64,000 bases of DNA, from assembly GCA_013399305.1 (NCBI GenBank), contig VXAI01000019.1:7676754-7740753 (forward strand). The letters are read 5' to 3'. The translations under genes and the position numbers were made by a program. The notes under the pieces are model-generated. The model saw only the letters and a program-made list of their open reading frames with translations. It was not told the origin of the DNA and searched no databases. Within the stretch, counting starts at the first letter, position 1, and each line of letters begins with the position of its first letter. This DNA comes from Rostratula benghalensis (lineage: Eukaryota > Chordata > Aves > Charadriiformes > Rostratulidae). Below are positions 36,553-50,015 of this stretch, piece after piece.

Positions 36553-39500
36553 TTGTAATGATTTTGTATCTTGTGAACACAACTTGGTTTTATTTCTCAG
36601 ATCCACCTTGTAAGGATAAAAAAAGATCATGATTTTTAAATGAGATTATGAATTCATCACATTTTATCACACATTTAAAGGTATCCTAAAATAGCTACCC
36701 AAGAACAGAGATGTTCCAAAATCATTTCACACATACAGAAGTAATTTTAAAATTTTAGAACAGCACATTAGAGGATCATAACAACTAAAACCACTCTGTT
36801 GCCAATAACAAAAAGTTGCATACGTTTATTTTACAGTTTTGACCTAATATTGCTAGCTTTCTTAAAATGAAATTCTTATGGATTCCAGCCTATTGTCTCC
36901 TCCTCAAAGAGCTTAGTTTCCTCAGCACAAAATTAAATAGTGTCATTAGACTTATTTGATTATACATCAAAACTATTTAAGAAGGAGATATAATTTACTG
37001 TGGTTGATGCTTATGGATGATGGGGTCAAACTGGTCAAAAATGTGTGCTGTTGTCACCTTCCTGTCCACTGAGGACCTTCCAACAGTCTTAAATCCCACT
37101 AAAAGCAAGAAGTGAACCAGAAAAAGTAAATCTAAACCACCTTCAACTCAAGTCTCCTTTGGCATTCAAAAATGAGGTAAGGAGGACCAACAAATCGAAA
37201 ACCTTGGCATCTCCTCTCGAAACAGCCCCCATCAAAAGGGCAAGCAATTCTGAGCTCCAAAGCCAGCTCTGAAGCAGAACGTGGGCCTAAAGAAACTTCA
37301 GGCTGTTCCTCCTTTTCATGGAAGTCCAAAAGAAAAAGAAATCGGTCGGAAATAGCGGGCTCAGCGTTGTTGAGAGCAGAGCACTGCTAAGTAAACCTCT
37401 GGAGCAGCTTTGTAAACAGCCAGAAACACGCAGAGGGTTTTCTGTAAACAGGCGAGTCAGGCACCCGCTGAGGACGGGGGGAGCCTTGGGTTGATATTTA
37501 ACAGGGTTACATTTCAAACCAGCCTCACAGCCTTCTGCAGGCCCAGAAGAACTCTTTAAAAAAAATTTAAAAAAAAAAAACAAAAAAACAACCAAAAATT
37601 GAGCCCCCTTTTCTGGGTTGGTGATGCCGTTTTGAGAGGTTGATGCGACAAAATAAATGGGGGAGAAAAAAAACCAATAGGTCTCCTCCTACAGTTGGAC
37701 AGGCCCATTTATGCAAGGTCTGTCCGTAATCCTCACAAATAAAGTGAGGAATTTTAATTCACCTCGAGTTTTGCAAGTCCCAACTCAGTGCAACAGATGT
37801 AAATACAAATATTTATGCTCCTTGTCTGCTTCTTTCTACTTTACACTTACCCCCATTAACATACTTTGAGCAGGAATTAAGTAGATCATGTGAGTGATTT
37901 CCCTGACCTTCAGAGCTTGGCAGATTTCAGAGTTAGACTAACTCAAAGCAATATTACAGGATTTATCCAAATAAATTCTCCTATTGCTTTTGAAGAGTTG
38001 TCTTGTTTCCCTTTACAAAGTGATTGTATCACCATCACTTGCCCAGGGATATAACTCATCTTCTGAATCTGTCTTTAAGTTCTGCCTCTCTGATTGCACC
38101 TTAAAAGAAATTAAATTACTGTTTAAAAAAAAAAGGAAAAGAACCAAAGCCTGAAAGAGCCACAGAAAGAAAGATTTGGCAAATTAAATTGAACATGGAT
38201 CTAAACTGCCCTTACAAATGGCTCTGTGAAACTCCTGAGCTCTTTTAGGCTGGAAGGTGATGTAAAAATGAAAATTGTTAACAAAATGTTTCCTGGACAT
38301 TGTGTGTTTTCTGTAGAAACAAAGTCCTTTGAGTCTGTTCTTTCTTTCACTGATAGAAACCAAGAGCAGCAGCTCAGGACTCCTACACCAAGGGCCTTTG
38401 AATGTTCACTTGTAATTTTTGCAGATGTAAGATCAATAAATATCACATGCCCTGACTATTACTTGTTAATTTTCAGTCCAAAGGAGTATTTCTGATAGTG
38501 CACATAGCCTAGCCCAATGCGGAGTTTAAACAGTCCCCCAAATTCTCCTCTTTTTTAAAAATTCAAGATGTCCCTAGTTTGCCAAATCCTCAGAAACGTT
38601 AAAAGAAATTTTAAGAGCTTTAAATAGAAAAATCTAAAACTTAAGAAAATCCTGCATTACTAGTGCAAGTTTCCCAGTAACTTCAGTAAAATATGGACCT
38701 AAAAGGAGGAAGAAAAGCTTTCAAGTACCTGCAAGCTAGAGGGTAAGGATGGCCACTGTATTTGGGGCTCCTTGATATCTGTAATTAGCATGCAAAAATG
38801 TTAGGAATTGTGTTATGCCATGGATTCTGAATGCAATTTTCCAAACAAACAAAACAGATTTCTATAAAACTACAGCTTTGCACTCAGTTAAATTTATAAT
38901 TCTCTTCCTTTTTTTTTTTTTTTAATCTTACCATCCTCTTATATTGATTGTAAATTGATACGATGCAATGTCACCAGGTATACTTTGACAAAACCCAACA
39001 GATTTGGTCATAAAAGATTATGCTCAGATGGAAATGATACTGTTTGCCTGTCTGGATTGTTCCTAGCCAAGGTAACAACTGATTTCTTAAGTTATAAATA
39101 AAAAGGTCCTGAGTTTTTTTTTTTTCCTTTGCATGAAAAGCCAGCATTAGAAGACTGTAACTAATATAAACTTCTATTTAACTGAGTGTTTTCAAAACAT
39201 TTTGTATTTTAGACTCACAAAAGCTATCTCAGTTTTTATCTCATTAATCATGGGGAGAGAGGAGGGGGCAGGAGAAGGGGGGAACCAGGCTGAACCTCAT
39301 TCCTCTGGTTTTCCTTCTTTGCACCCGTGGCCGGTGTTTCTCCATCGATGCCAAGGAACAAATCAAAAGCACATTCAGCAATTTTTACAGAAGGTTGGTG
39401 ACTGCTGAACAGCATCATCTTTGGCAGGCAGAATTCCATCATTTTTGGTCAGACTCCTATAAAAGTTAGGGCTTTCCAAACCTCACTGTATTAACTAATC

Positions 39501-42500
39501 TGCTAATCTTTTTCCAGCAGAATATTAGCATCGTGAGAGATGCACTGGAGGGGGGTGAAGTCTGAGGGACCCTACAGATTTATCTTCTGAACTGAAGTGA
39601 TATCTGCTTCTGACAGCCTGTATCCAGCCTTTGTTATGAAGAAAAAAAAACATCAGGGCAAAACCCTACTATGGCCTAACTCCTGTCCTGTCTTTGGATA
39701 TCCAAGGAACATGGGCGTGTTTTACTTCTTAGAGCAAACAGAAAGAACTTTCACCTTGTATCAACAGAGAGAAAAGTCCATAGAGGATGGGAAGCTAAAG
39801 CTGAAAAGGTCTTGGCAAAAAATTGTTATGGAACAAGGAAGGATGCGATATGAACTTTTCCAAATTGCTTACAGAGATTTTTTTTTTGAGCATTGCTTCA
39901 TTAAGCTGCTAGCAGTGTACCAGTAGAAAGCACTATCTACAAGTTCCTTTTCCATCTTTAATTATATTTATTGTGTAATCATAAAATGATGAGATATGAT
40001 GATCTTTTGTCTACATAAACCGATAGCATCTTTCTCATCTCAAAATAGGTGTTCATTGTTTCAATTTCCTATGGGGAAATGGCATTTCCTTACCCTGGCA
40101 TGCCTTGTTACATGATGTAACAATCCAGGCTATGCAAGCTACTCCAAGTTATCTAATTTTCCTCATCTACTGAAATTGGCCTGAAGATGTGATAAAAAAA
40201 AAAAATTAAAAAAAAAAAAATCAAACTTTTGTAGTTACTAAATACTACTCAGAACTGTAAAGGAATTCTTTCAGAAGCTGCAGAGTGCTAAGACAAGAGG
40301 TCTCTGCTCCTGCTATTGAAATAAGAGGAAATTTGAATTTGGGGATTTCTCTTTTTAAATCTGGAATCTTATATTGATTCTATTTTGTGAAAATAGGAAA
40401 AAAAAAAAAAAAAAAGTGCTACTGGCCTTTTGTACCTTTGCCTGAGTCACTATAACGGAGCATCTTCAGCACGATCATGCTGAGCCACAGGATTCAGGGT
40501 CTAGAGGGGGACCCTGACAATGAAAGTGTGGCAGAGTCTTTCAGCTCTCATGAAGCACCACGACAGCTTCAAGAAGCAGATTTTAGGCTGATGTAAAAGA
40601 AGGACATTGGGGTTTTTTGTTACACTGAAAGTAAGCGTTTTGTTTCAGAGATGGTGATGTAAAGATTTCACAGTTTCAGGCAGAAGCAGCCTCGTGGGTA
40701 GGAGAGACCAGGCTGGGAAAAATGTTTGCTTTATATTTACTTATTAAACCAGAATTTTATTTATCTCCCCACCCATGCAAAGGACAGAAAAAAAAGCCTC
40801 AGCATATTGCTGGAACTCTCACCAAAAAAGTGGAACTGAGGACTCTTAGATTCCTGTGGTCAGAGTTGTCCTGGTTGGATGCTCAGGTGTCTAAAGAGTT
40901 GAGGCTTTTCCCACAGATGGATCAACTCAAAGGCCCACAGGATTTTCCCAGCTTAACTGGAACGTATTTTTTTTTCCAGTATGGATTTTGAAGTAACAGA
41001 AAAGATGGTGGTTACTTTCTGATTAGAATGAAAGAAAAAAATTGAATCAACGTCTCCATTTTGGATCGAGTTAACTGTGTAGTTTTGCACTTCAACATTA
41101 AAAAGATATTTTTTTTTTCAGAAATTAAAGAAATTATAAGTTGAAAAATACCATTAGAAAGGTGAATCCAAATGTACCCTACTAAATAGGGGTAGTAGAT
41201 AACCCCCCAGGTAAAACAAGCTTTCACAGAGAACTGAAAAGGAAGGTAGGAGCAAAGATTTTCCTGATATGGAGGTTGGCATTTTTTGGTGTTAAAACCA
41301 TCAAAGAGAATCCAAAACCAATCAATGCTGACAGATTTGAAAAGCCGTCTATTAATTCTTCGATATTTTTAGATTTAATTAAGCTGCGTTAATTCCTGCA
41401 ATATTTGCCTACCCAAAGCATAGTCCTTCGGAGGTGACAGTAAACATCTGATGAAAACTTTCCTTCTCGGTGGACGTCAAGATGTAGTTACAGTTTAACA
41501 CGGGCCACGTGACAAGAGAAGAGGTCTATTTAAATAACCCAAACAAAATCTGATACAGTAAAGTAACATATGCCTTGTGCAGAACTAATAAAAATATGTA
41601 GTTCTTTTGATTTGCTTCTAGGGTATGGGTTCAAACAGTCTCAAAATGTTAATTCGAACGTTGACCTGGAGTGCTCTCACATCTGCACACACCATTCCCA
41701 ATTCACACCATGACTAGAGAGCATTTCCAGCTGTTACTGGTGCATTCACAGGACCACTGTGAATGAATACCGTTTTTTAAGCTGTATATATACATCTAAA
41801 GGAGTATGGGCAATATTCCCAGGATAATTTCCCTCAGTGACTTTTTTTTTTTTTTTCCCTCCTTGAAAGTCATGCTCCATCTCCTCTTTTCTTACCCACA
41901 AGGAACAGAGAAACCACCACATGAAGAATGCCAACAGCACCCTAGGAGTGTTTGCTTAAACACACACGCTTGGAAAGGGCTACCAAAGAGTTGTCAAACA
42001 TTACATCATCCCAAAACATACACAGCACGTCTGTCATCCTGCCCCTTCTCTATGTTTTTCTTTGCCTTCTTGCCCCAGCTCAGGCAAGGATCCCTGAGAG
42101 GGGGAAGTAAAAGTCAGTTTGTGGGGAGACAAGGTGTGCGGCTCACGTGGGCCAAAGAAACACCTCGCAGGTGTTCTCACCCTACAGGTTAAAAGCTACA
42201 ACTCATTTCTGTCACTCTCACGTCATAACAGTCTAATCCAGGAATTACTATTAGCCCACATCTGCTTATTACAGGGGAAAAGAGAGAAAAAAAATAAATC
42301 AAAGAATATTAGTATAGAAAAAGTTTCCAAAGTACTAGTTAAAATCGAGTCCCCGCCTTTCCTTTTACCTATGTCTAATTTTTGGTGTTATCTCACGCTT
42401 CTTTTGGGAGAGGGCAAAGGATTACAGTGGAAGCTGATGACTCCTTGCATCTCTTCTCTGGGAAGAGTGTGATGTTGGAGTTTTCCTCCTCCCCTCTGAG

Positions 42501-45500
42501 GGGGTGCTCATCATCTTCATGTCCCTCCTAACATTGCTCCTATCACTGCTTTCCAGTGCTACACTACAACCAAAATTTGCTATAGATATAACCTGTTTTA
42601 ACATATTGGACACTTCTCAGTTCTCTTTGCCGTCCCTAACCCTGGTTTTCACCAGTCCCAAGGCTGTATTTCTGTGGTGACCAGTGACCCACCACATGGA
42701 GTGGTTTATAGCACTGAGATCTCTACTATAATTTAAAGGGCTTCCAGTGTCACACCCCCCCCCCCAATCTCCTCTACATTTTATCCTAGGGTCATGCATA
42801 GTTCATTCTACATAGAATAACTTTATGATATTATGAATTATTATTAAAATACAACCACAACAGTAAGCATCACACCACGAAACTGCATGGAGCTAAGCAA
42901 AAAAATAGAACAAATCATTCCCGGTCACTCTGTCCTGAGGTAATTGCCGTAACAGCTAAACAAGCTAAAACAAACTTCCAGGAAGACCAAAACAAGGTCC
43001 TGATAAACCCGAGGCTCAGGCCATTCCCTCAACACAGAGACATGTGGTGTTTTTCTAGCAGTGGAAACACCTCTCTTTGTGGGGCTGCAAGGCTCTGTGA
43101 TGGTTGCAGGGTTGGTAGCAGGAAGCTAGATCTGGTCCTCCTGCACTTCTGATATGCCTGTTCCAGACTACACCTGATTTACTGTCACTGGTGTCGGTGA
43201 AGTGGTGGCACAGATGCAAACACAGACTGTAAAGTTCATGGTGAGAACATGAATGTCCAGAGTTTCCCCCCAAAATATACAACAGACCGACAACCCACAT
43301 CCAAAACTCGGGTCCTGGGTACAACGAGAACCAAAACCCAGTGGACTATTTTACTAGACCTAAAATCAAAAAAACCAACACAAAACCCACAAAAAAAAAC
43401 CAAAAAAAAACATGCAGAGTTTTTCCTACCAAGCAAAAGATCAGCAACAACATCTTTAAATACACAGGAAATATTTACATTTTCAAAAGTATTAGGAAAT
43501 CTATGCAACGCACCAAGATCTACCTGGGCAGTAGGAAAGCACAAATAAATCATGGTCAGCAGTTGCTGTTGGGATGACAGCACCACCTAGTGTGTTCTGG
43601 AGCTGCTCCTAAGAGAAGCTGGTTTATTTTTCACTTGCCTTTAGAATTGAAATCAACTCACCGTCTCTTCACGTTTCATAATTCTTGTAATTTGCGCTGT
43701 AGAACTGCAGCCTGAGTTTCAATAAATTCATGGATTTTGAAGAACAGACAGGGCTTAACTCCATTGGAAAATGGAAGGATCTGGGAGATTCTCTTTTACT
43801 CTGACCCTCTCTTTAAGGAAATGCACATGATTTTCTTCAGGTGTGGAAGGAGGAGTCAGTCTGCAAGAACCAGGGAAGCTCGATGGCTGCCCTCAAAGCA
43901 CCCAAAGGTGGGCTCTCCCAGGTCTTCAGACTTCTCAAGAAATGAGAGGACACCCTCTTTCTACTTATTTTGAGAGACTATGGAAGAAACCCCATGCTGA
44001 GAAATTGGGGTTGGTTTTTATGTTTTTTTTTTCCCTGCAGAACAGGATAATCTTAGATAACCCCAGGCACAATTTGATAACGATACTTGATAATGATAAA
44101 TTGCCTTTCATACCTTTGTTCTCTGCTTGCAATGAAAATACAAGGGAGGACAGTGGAAGGTCTGGAGAGGGAAGGCAGGTTATTTATTTATGTGCTAATC
44201 AAGAAGGATAACCAGTGCCAGAATTAAAAAGGAAAACCGGGCACAGTGCTTAAGCAAGCCTCTGAATTTTGACATATTTGTGAGGTCACTCTTCAGTCGT
44301 ACCACCCAGCTACCTCCACATTGCACGTGGATGTATTGCTGAGGTTTTTTCTTTATTATCTACCAGAGAAAATGTCCAGAAGGACTGGAGAACTGCAGCT
44401 TTATCAAGCATTCCACAGCCTATTTGTATTTGCTCTATTTAAATATATTTCAGAAGTTGGAAAGACCTGTTGAAATCTACTATGCAAATGCTAACTTGGG
44501 CTAAGATAACCCATTGCAAAAGAGGAAAATAAGATTGCACAAGGCTTTCTTTTCCTTGCATTCCTATCACACATGGTGACCTTCTTGCTGAACATGAAAG
44601 CTGCCCAAAAAATTACTTTCTCCTTGCAGTCCTTACGTAGAGATTTGCCTTGTTCCTGCACACTGTTCAAACCCATCACTGAAGACAAAAGTAGTCCGGT
44701 TTGTAGATGATGTGGGTTTGGCATTGAAGAAAAGCCAAACCAGTCACAAACGGTAGGAACTACCAATCTTTCCACTACCAAACTTTCCCCAATTGTCTCT
44801 GATTAAAGCAGCTTTCCAGAAAATAAAACATCTTTCTGACTGTAAGCTATAATGGGCTACAGTGGGACCAGTCTCCTTCCCCTCAGTGGTAAATGGGTCT
44901 CTGTGTTGAAGGGTTTCACACAAGAGACAGCCTGAATGTCTGACCTCACAAGAAAGACATTTCCCCATGGGAAGCTCCCAGCTTGGTTTTGTTCACTGTG
45001 TCCCTCCTGTGCTTATTTTTGATGCTGCAAAGGAAATTGCTCCAAGGATGGCTTGTGAAGGAATCCCAGATGTGGTCTCCTCTGTCCAATGGAATTTGCT
45101 TCATCACAAAGCTACAAAGCTGAAATTCTTCACCTTTCTCAACTCTAAACATCTGCCATTGAGGAAATCTTAAACAAATAAAGACCAAAGACAGCCCAAA
45201 TCTGCAAAGGGAAAATCTCAAATCTGACTGTAATTGCATTCATCACAATCAGCTTTACCTGAGCTACTTTTTTTCATCACCAATCGTAAATTTATGGAGC
45301 AAGAGATTTCCACCAAGCTGTTAGATGATTTAATGCAAAAAAATTTTTATACGTTTCCAAAGTTTATATTAGCAAGCTAAAACAAGCCTGAACTTCCTAA
45401 CCTAGCAGGAGCACAGAATGAGAATTGCAACATTACTACTTGGAATTCAGATTTTAAGAAAAGATTCCAAGAGGTTCATGAAGAGATGCCCTTGGTTTTA

Positions 45501-45983
45501 TTTTATTGGACAAGGAGCCTGGCAGGTCAAGAAAATGTAATAAAATATAAACCCAAAATCTAATTAAATTTGACTCTTAGCAGCGAAATAGGGCCCAGTG
45601 TTATTTATGCAGAGTAGTGTACACTCACATCTGGCTTCAGTTACACCCCGCACATGTGGGTTGCTGGATGGTGACCTCTCCTGGTGACACCACCGCTTGG
45701 CCACACCTGAGCCAGTCATCTCGGTGTCCCTCCAGAGGGGTGTGCTTTATCCCACCGCTTTTAGAATGAGATTAGTCACGCCGTGGAAATGCCTGTTTCT
45801 TTCTTCTGCCTGTAAGCGAAGCCAGATGACTAATGCTGAGGAGGGTATCTGTACTATGGACGTCAATATTCGGGCAGAGAAATCCCAAGCCAACCCCCTT
45901 TCCTCCTGGTGCCATCCTTGCAGCAGGAATAGGAATTTTTCTGGCTTGAAAACATATACAGCGACACCTGTGACTGGGGAGCA

Positions 45984-46641
45984 AAATCACAGAATCACAG
46001 AATCCCAGATTCTCAGGGATTGGAAGGGACCTTGAAAGCTCATCCAGTCCAATCCCCCTGCCAGAGCAGGAACACCCAGAGCAGGTCCCACAGGAAGGTG
46101 TCCAGGAGGGGTTTGAATGTCTCCAGAGATGGAGACTCCACCACCTCTCTGGGCAGCCCCTGACAGTGCTCCCTCACCCTCACCCTGGAACCTCCTGTGT
46201 TCCAGCTTGCACCCATTTCCCCTTGTCCTATCATTGGATCTCACTGAGCAGAGCCTGGCTCCATCCTCCTGACACTCACCCTTTCCAGATTTATAAACAT
46301 TCAGGAGGTCACCCCTCAGTCTCCTCTTCTCCAAGCTCAAGAGACCCAGCTCCCTCAGCCTTTCCTCCTCTGGGAGATGCTCCACTCCCTTCAGCATCTT
46401 TGTGGCTCTGCCCTGGACTCTCTCCAGCAGTTCCCTGTCCCTCTGGAGCTGAGGGGCCCAGAACTGGACACACCATTCCAGATGGGGTCTCACCAGGGCA
46501 GAGCAGAGGGGAAGGAGACCCTCTCTGGACCTACTGACCACCCCCCTTCTCATACACCCCCGGATGCCTTTGGCCTTCCTGGCCACCAGGGCATCATCCT
46601 TCTGCCCACCAGGACCCCCCGGTCCCTTTCCCCATCACTGC
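45984..46641 (-). mobile_element. CR1 LINE 3' fragment with ORF2 C-terminal remnant
   Basis: This is the longest CR1 copy in the window, read on the minus strand, with its 3' tail at 45984-46010 (reverse of 'tctgtgattctgtgatttt'). An uninterrupted frame at 45987-46586 carries motifs of the C-terminal region after the reverse transcriptase: [26 protein letters not shown] and [19 protein letters not shown]. The normal continuation ([14 protein letters not shown]) lies in a second frame at 46040-46234, so a frameshift near 46170 breaks the protein. The stretch around it also lacks the usual basic 'RKNFF'-type segment, which suggests a small internal deletion. It is 5'-truncated and inactive. Confidence 0.95.
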
Positions 46642-49049
46642 TCTCCAAAAAATAACCAAAATAACCTTATCTTTTACCTCACACATTATTAGTGTGCCTT
46701 AGAAATACCAGTTAGAATCTGGAGTGGCAGTTGTCATGAAAGCATAATTTCTACTAGCTTTTCAATTCTGGTTGGGTTTTTTTTGGTTTTTTTTGTTTTG
46801 TTTTTTTAGGTATGAATCTCTGGGAACTGTGTACACCACATGTCGCTGGCAATATTATTGGGCTGTTACTTCATGCTACCACGACTCATTTAAGTGATGA
46901 AACAAACAGCAGTACCTGCTCCTCAGGAAGAGATAACTACATTGCCCTAATTGCCCATAACTAAATTTTTAAACTTTTGTTTAAAAATGTATACATCATA
47001 GAATCATATATGTAAAAGTTAAGAAATCCGTTGACTTCAGCAGTCCATCAGTGTTCAATCTCCAAATATTTTTTAAAATGTGCTTAAGCGTGAAGGAACA
47101 TTTTCCCAAGGGAAATAACCCCCACCTAAATAACAACAAAACAAAACAAAAACCCCAAATCATCAACAAAAAGTCAACTCATTTTGAGAAATGGGATGAA
47201 AACGCCCCCTAAGTTTGAAAGTTGAAGAATACGAAAGATCAGAACAGCGATGTTGTTTCAAATACAGCAACATTTAGGAAAGATGGTTCNGGATATAAAT
47301 TATATTAAATATTTAAAGACATAATTATTCTTTCATCTACATTGCTATCCAAATTCTAATTAAATTAAGGATTTGGAGAAAGCTGTCTGAAGCGAGTACT
47401 AAGTAAGTTAAGATGCTCAGAGGTTGGCAGGCAATAATTTGTACATTATCAGACATTATCTCGCCTTTCAAACGTAAATTAGAGGTTGTTGAGGTGTAGG
47501 AGGAACGGAGTGATAAGAAAAATACAGTTATATCCACTTGGAAATCCTAATTTAAATTAATATGTCTGCAGACTATGTGATGATATAAAAGGGTGGAAGA
47601 AGGCCATATCCTAATCGTGTGCTAGCACTTTTTTCTTAGGATGGGTTACAGAAATATCTGGCTTGTGGCAAAGCACCAAATAAAGGAAAGCAATGAATCA
47701 ATCCAAGGAAACTGAAGTAAAGACTGCAGACGGCTGTACAGCCCAAATTAAACCCAGCAGCAATTTTTATCGTGCCTAAGTGAGACGCAGGCACACAATA
47801 AGCCCTGGAGAACATATTCATCAAAAGGAGACAGGAGACAAAAACAAAGAAACAGACGCGAAGCGCAAGATAACATTTAGAGTGACTCGTGATATCGTGA
47901 TGATAAAATATTCTCTCAAGTTAAAAGAAAATTATATCCTCCAAGGAAACAGGCCTTCCTATTTGTATGTCATCATATGGCATGAAATAAATTTTTTTTC
48001 CATGGAGCCATGGGTACAAAGACCACTTGGCAGCTCAGAAACTTGGCAATATTCAGCAGTAGGGTATCACAGTGGCATATTAAGAACAGCTAAGGCCCCA
48101 ATTTTTCTGCAATTGTACTCATTAGAGATAAATTAACCATGAAACATAATAAAAAAAAACCCTTTCTGTGAGCCTTCTTCCATCAGAAGATGTGGCTATT
48201 CTTTGAATTTCAACTAAACTTTTCAAGGGAAATAAATAATGTTTAAAGTAAGAGTGTCCTTCCTTGTGTACTATTAAAAAAAATTTAATTTAAAAAATGA
48301 ACTTCTCTGCTTAAACTATTCTTCAGTTTCTCACAGATATGAGAGCTGGGGAGAGTACCCTTCTGGAACAGAACAGGGATAGGCTGCACTGCGATGAAAT
48401 ACAATTACAGATTTCACCATGAATATGCAAAAACTGCTTAATTCTTCCAGTCCTCACTTAGTGATTCTTGCCACAATGATGTTCTCAGTTGCAATGGGAA
48501 GTTCAGTATGTGGAATTCACAGAGCTGTGTAATGGAGAAGTTGAAGAATGGATTTCCCCGTTGGCACTTCTTTCTGCAGGAAAGTTGTACCAAGGCAAAC
48601 TCACCCAGTCTATACCATATATTTACCATCCTCCAATTTGCCAGCACCCCGGAAAACAGTGAAACTTTTTGAAGATGACTTGAATAAAAAAACCCACCTC
48701 CAAATGCTAGCATGGGTAAAGCCACAAAGCCCTTCCCCCTAATTTTTTATTATAACAGAAAATGCGGGAGAAGTTGCCTGATGTGAACGCCTACTATAAA
48801 TGCCCTGGGTCTTCCTTTACTTTTCATGAGATAAAGTTGATAAAATAAAACTACAAGTAAAAAGCAAAGGTGAATTTCTAAATAAAAACATACAATATAT
48901 TTATTTACACATAATTAATTGACCGTTCCTCCAAGAGGCCTTAAAATGACACTACACTTCTTGTTCATCTAAACACCTTTTCCATTTTTGCACCAGAGTC
49001 TTGCTGATGCCTTTGAACATTCAGTTTTTTCCCAATGTAACACCATTCC

Positions 49050-49072
49050 TTTTTTTTTTTTTTTTTTTTTTT
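49050..49072. repeat. Long homopolymer tracts (representative T23)
   Basis: A run of 23 Ts. Comparable runs occur at 27204-27225 (T), 56211-56233 (A), 62002-62021 (A), 25537-25554 (A), 40398-40415 (A) and 35725-35741 (T). Eleven-base C and G runs are at 42755-42765 and 61239-61249. None is flanked by a recognisable retroposed gene. Confidence 0.85.
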
Positions 49073-49842
49073 CCTCTGCTTGCTCTGTCTTGATTTCATC
49101 TCCTGGTGATCTCCATCAAATTCTGAGCTTTCAGCTCCCCGCTGTAGAGGATTTTAAATGCCTACTCCGTTTGACCTCCCCTGCCTTGCATACCTTTCTG
49201 TTGAATCATTTGATAAAGTCTTCACTCATCTGACACCCGTGAATTCACCCCAGTCAGATCTAGGGGAACGGAACCCTACGGATACTCAAGGAGAATCAGA
49301 GGGATGGGAATGAAAAGTCTGAGGGTAGTAGCTAAATGCCTTACAGATGTCCCTTTTCCTAGCATATCCATATGTGTGTCTTGTGGTTTTCCCTCGCAGA
49401 AGTAGAAAAAGCAAGCCCAGTTGCCTTAGAGACAGGTTAGGGAGGGTATCGACTAAAATACACCACGCTACAGGGAATTTACAGGAAAAATGCACTTAAT
49501 AAAAGAGTTTGGAATTACTTGTGCCAATAGCCCACCCAGTATAAATATATGCTGGCAACTGAAGATGTTATTGTTTCTCTGCCTTTACTATAGAACCTAT
49601 TTTTCCCCTGAAGTCATATTTATGTTCTTTTTTTAACTGTTTGGCTGCAGTGCTAAGAGATGGATCATCTGTAAAGACTTGCTAAGTACCTGCTAGAACA
49701 TGTTTTCACATGCACATTGTGGTCATCATCCTGTAAAGAAGCAAAGGATTGAGTTGGAAACAAAGCCTGAAAATCTATCAGTGGGAAGTGTATTTGACCT
49801 TCTGGTCATGTGAACATTACCCTGAAAACTTTCACTAGGGTC

Positions 49843-50015
49843 TACCCTACATTAGGAAAGAATTTTTCCCAGCAAGAGTGGTCAGAGCCTGGAATGGGCT
49901 GCCCAGGGAGGGGTTGAGTCCCCATCCCTAACTGTGTTTGAGAGAAGAGTGGGGTTGATGGACTCCGTGATCCCAAAGGTCTCTTCCAACCTGAATGATT
50001 CCATGATGCTATGAC
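49843..50015 (+). mobile_element. CR1 LINE 3' fragment
   Basis: A plus-strand remnant with 'acattaggaaagaattttt', 'gcctggaatgggctgcccag', 'ggttgatggactccgtgatc', 'ggtctcttccaacctgaatg' and 'attccatgatgctatga'. The 'gactccgtgatcccaa' block matches the minus-strand copy in intron 2, so the two probably share a subfamily. Confidence 0.92.

Larger units (their letters stand above)
29713..45983. other. Intergenic desert, central part
   Basis: These 16 kb hold two CR1 tails (33181-33305, 36504-36552), the AC microsatellite and many A/T tracts. No gene was found. Repeat-free blocks of possible regulatory nature are at 37330-37520 (three forkhead motifs), 41330-41560 (TAAT-rich, CACGTG at 41506-41511) and 45650-45960 (directly beside the long CR1). 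Confidence 0.8.

Noticed and set aside
46983..47065. Possible degraded minus-strand CR1 tail (atcatagaatcata)
   Set aside because: Only the first 15 bases fit the CR1 terminus and the rest does not align by eye. It is too weak to list.
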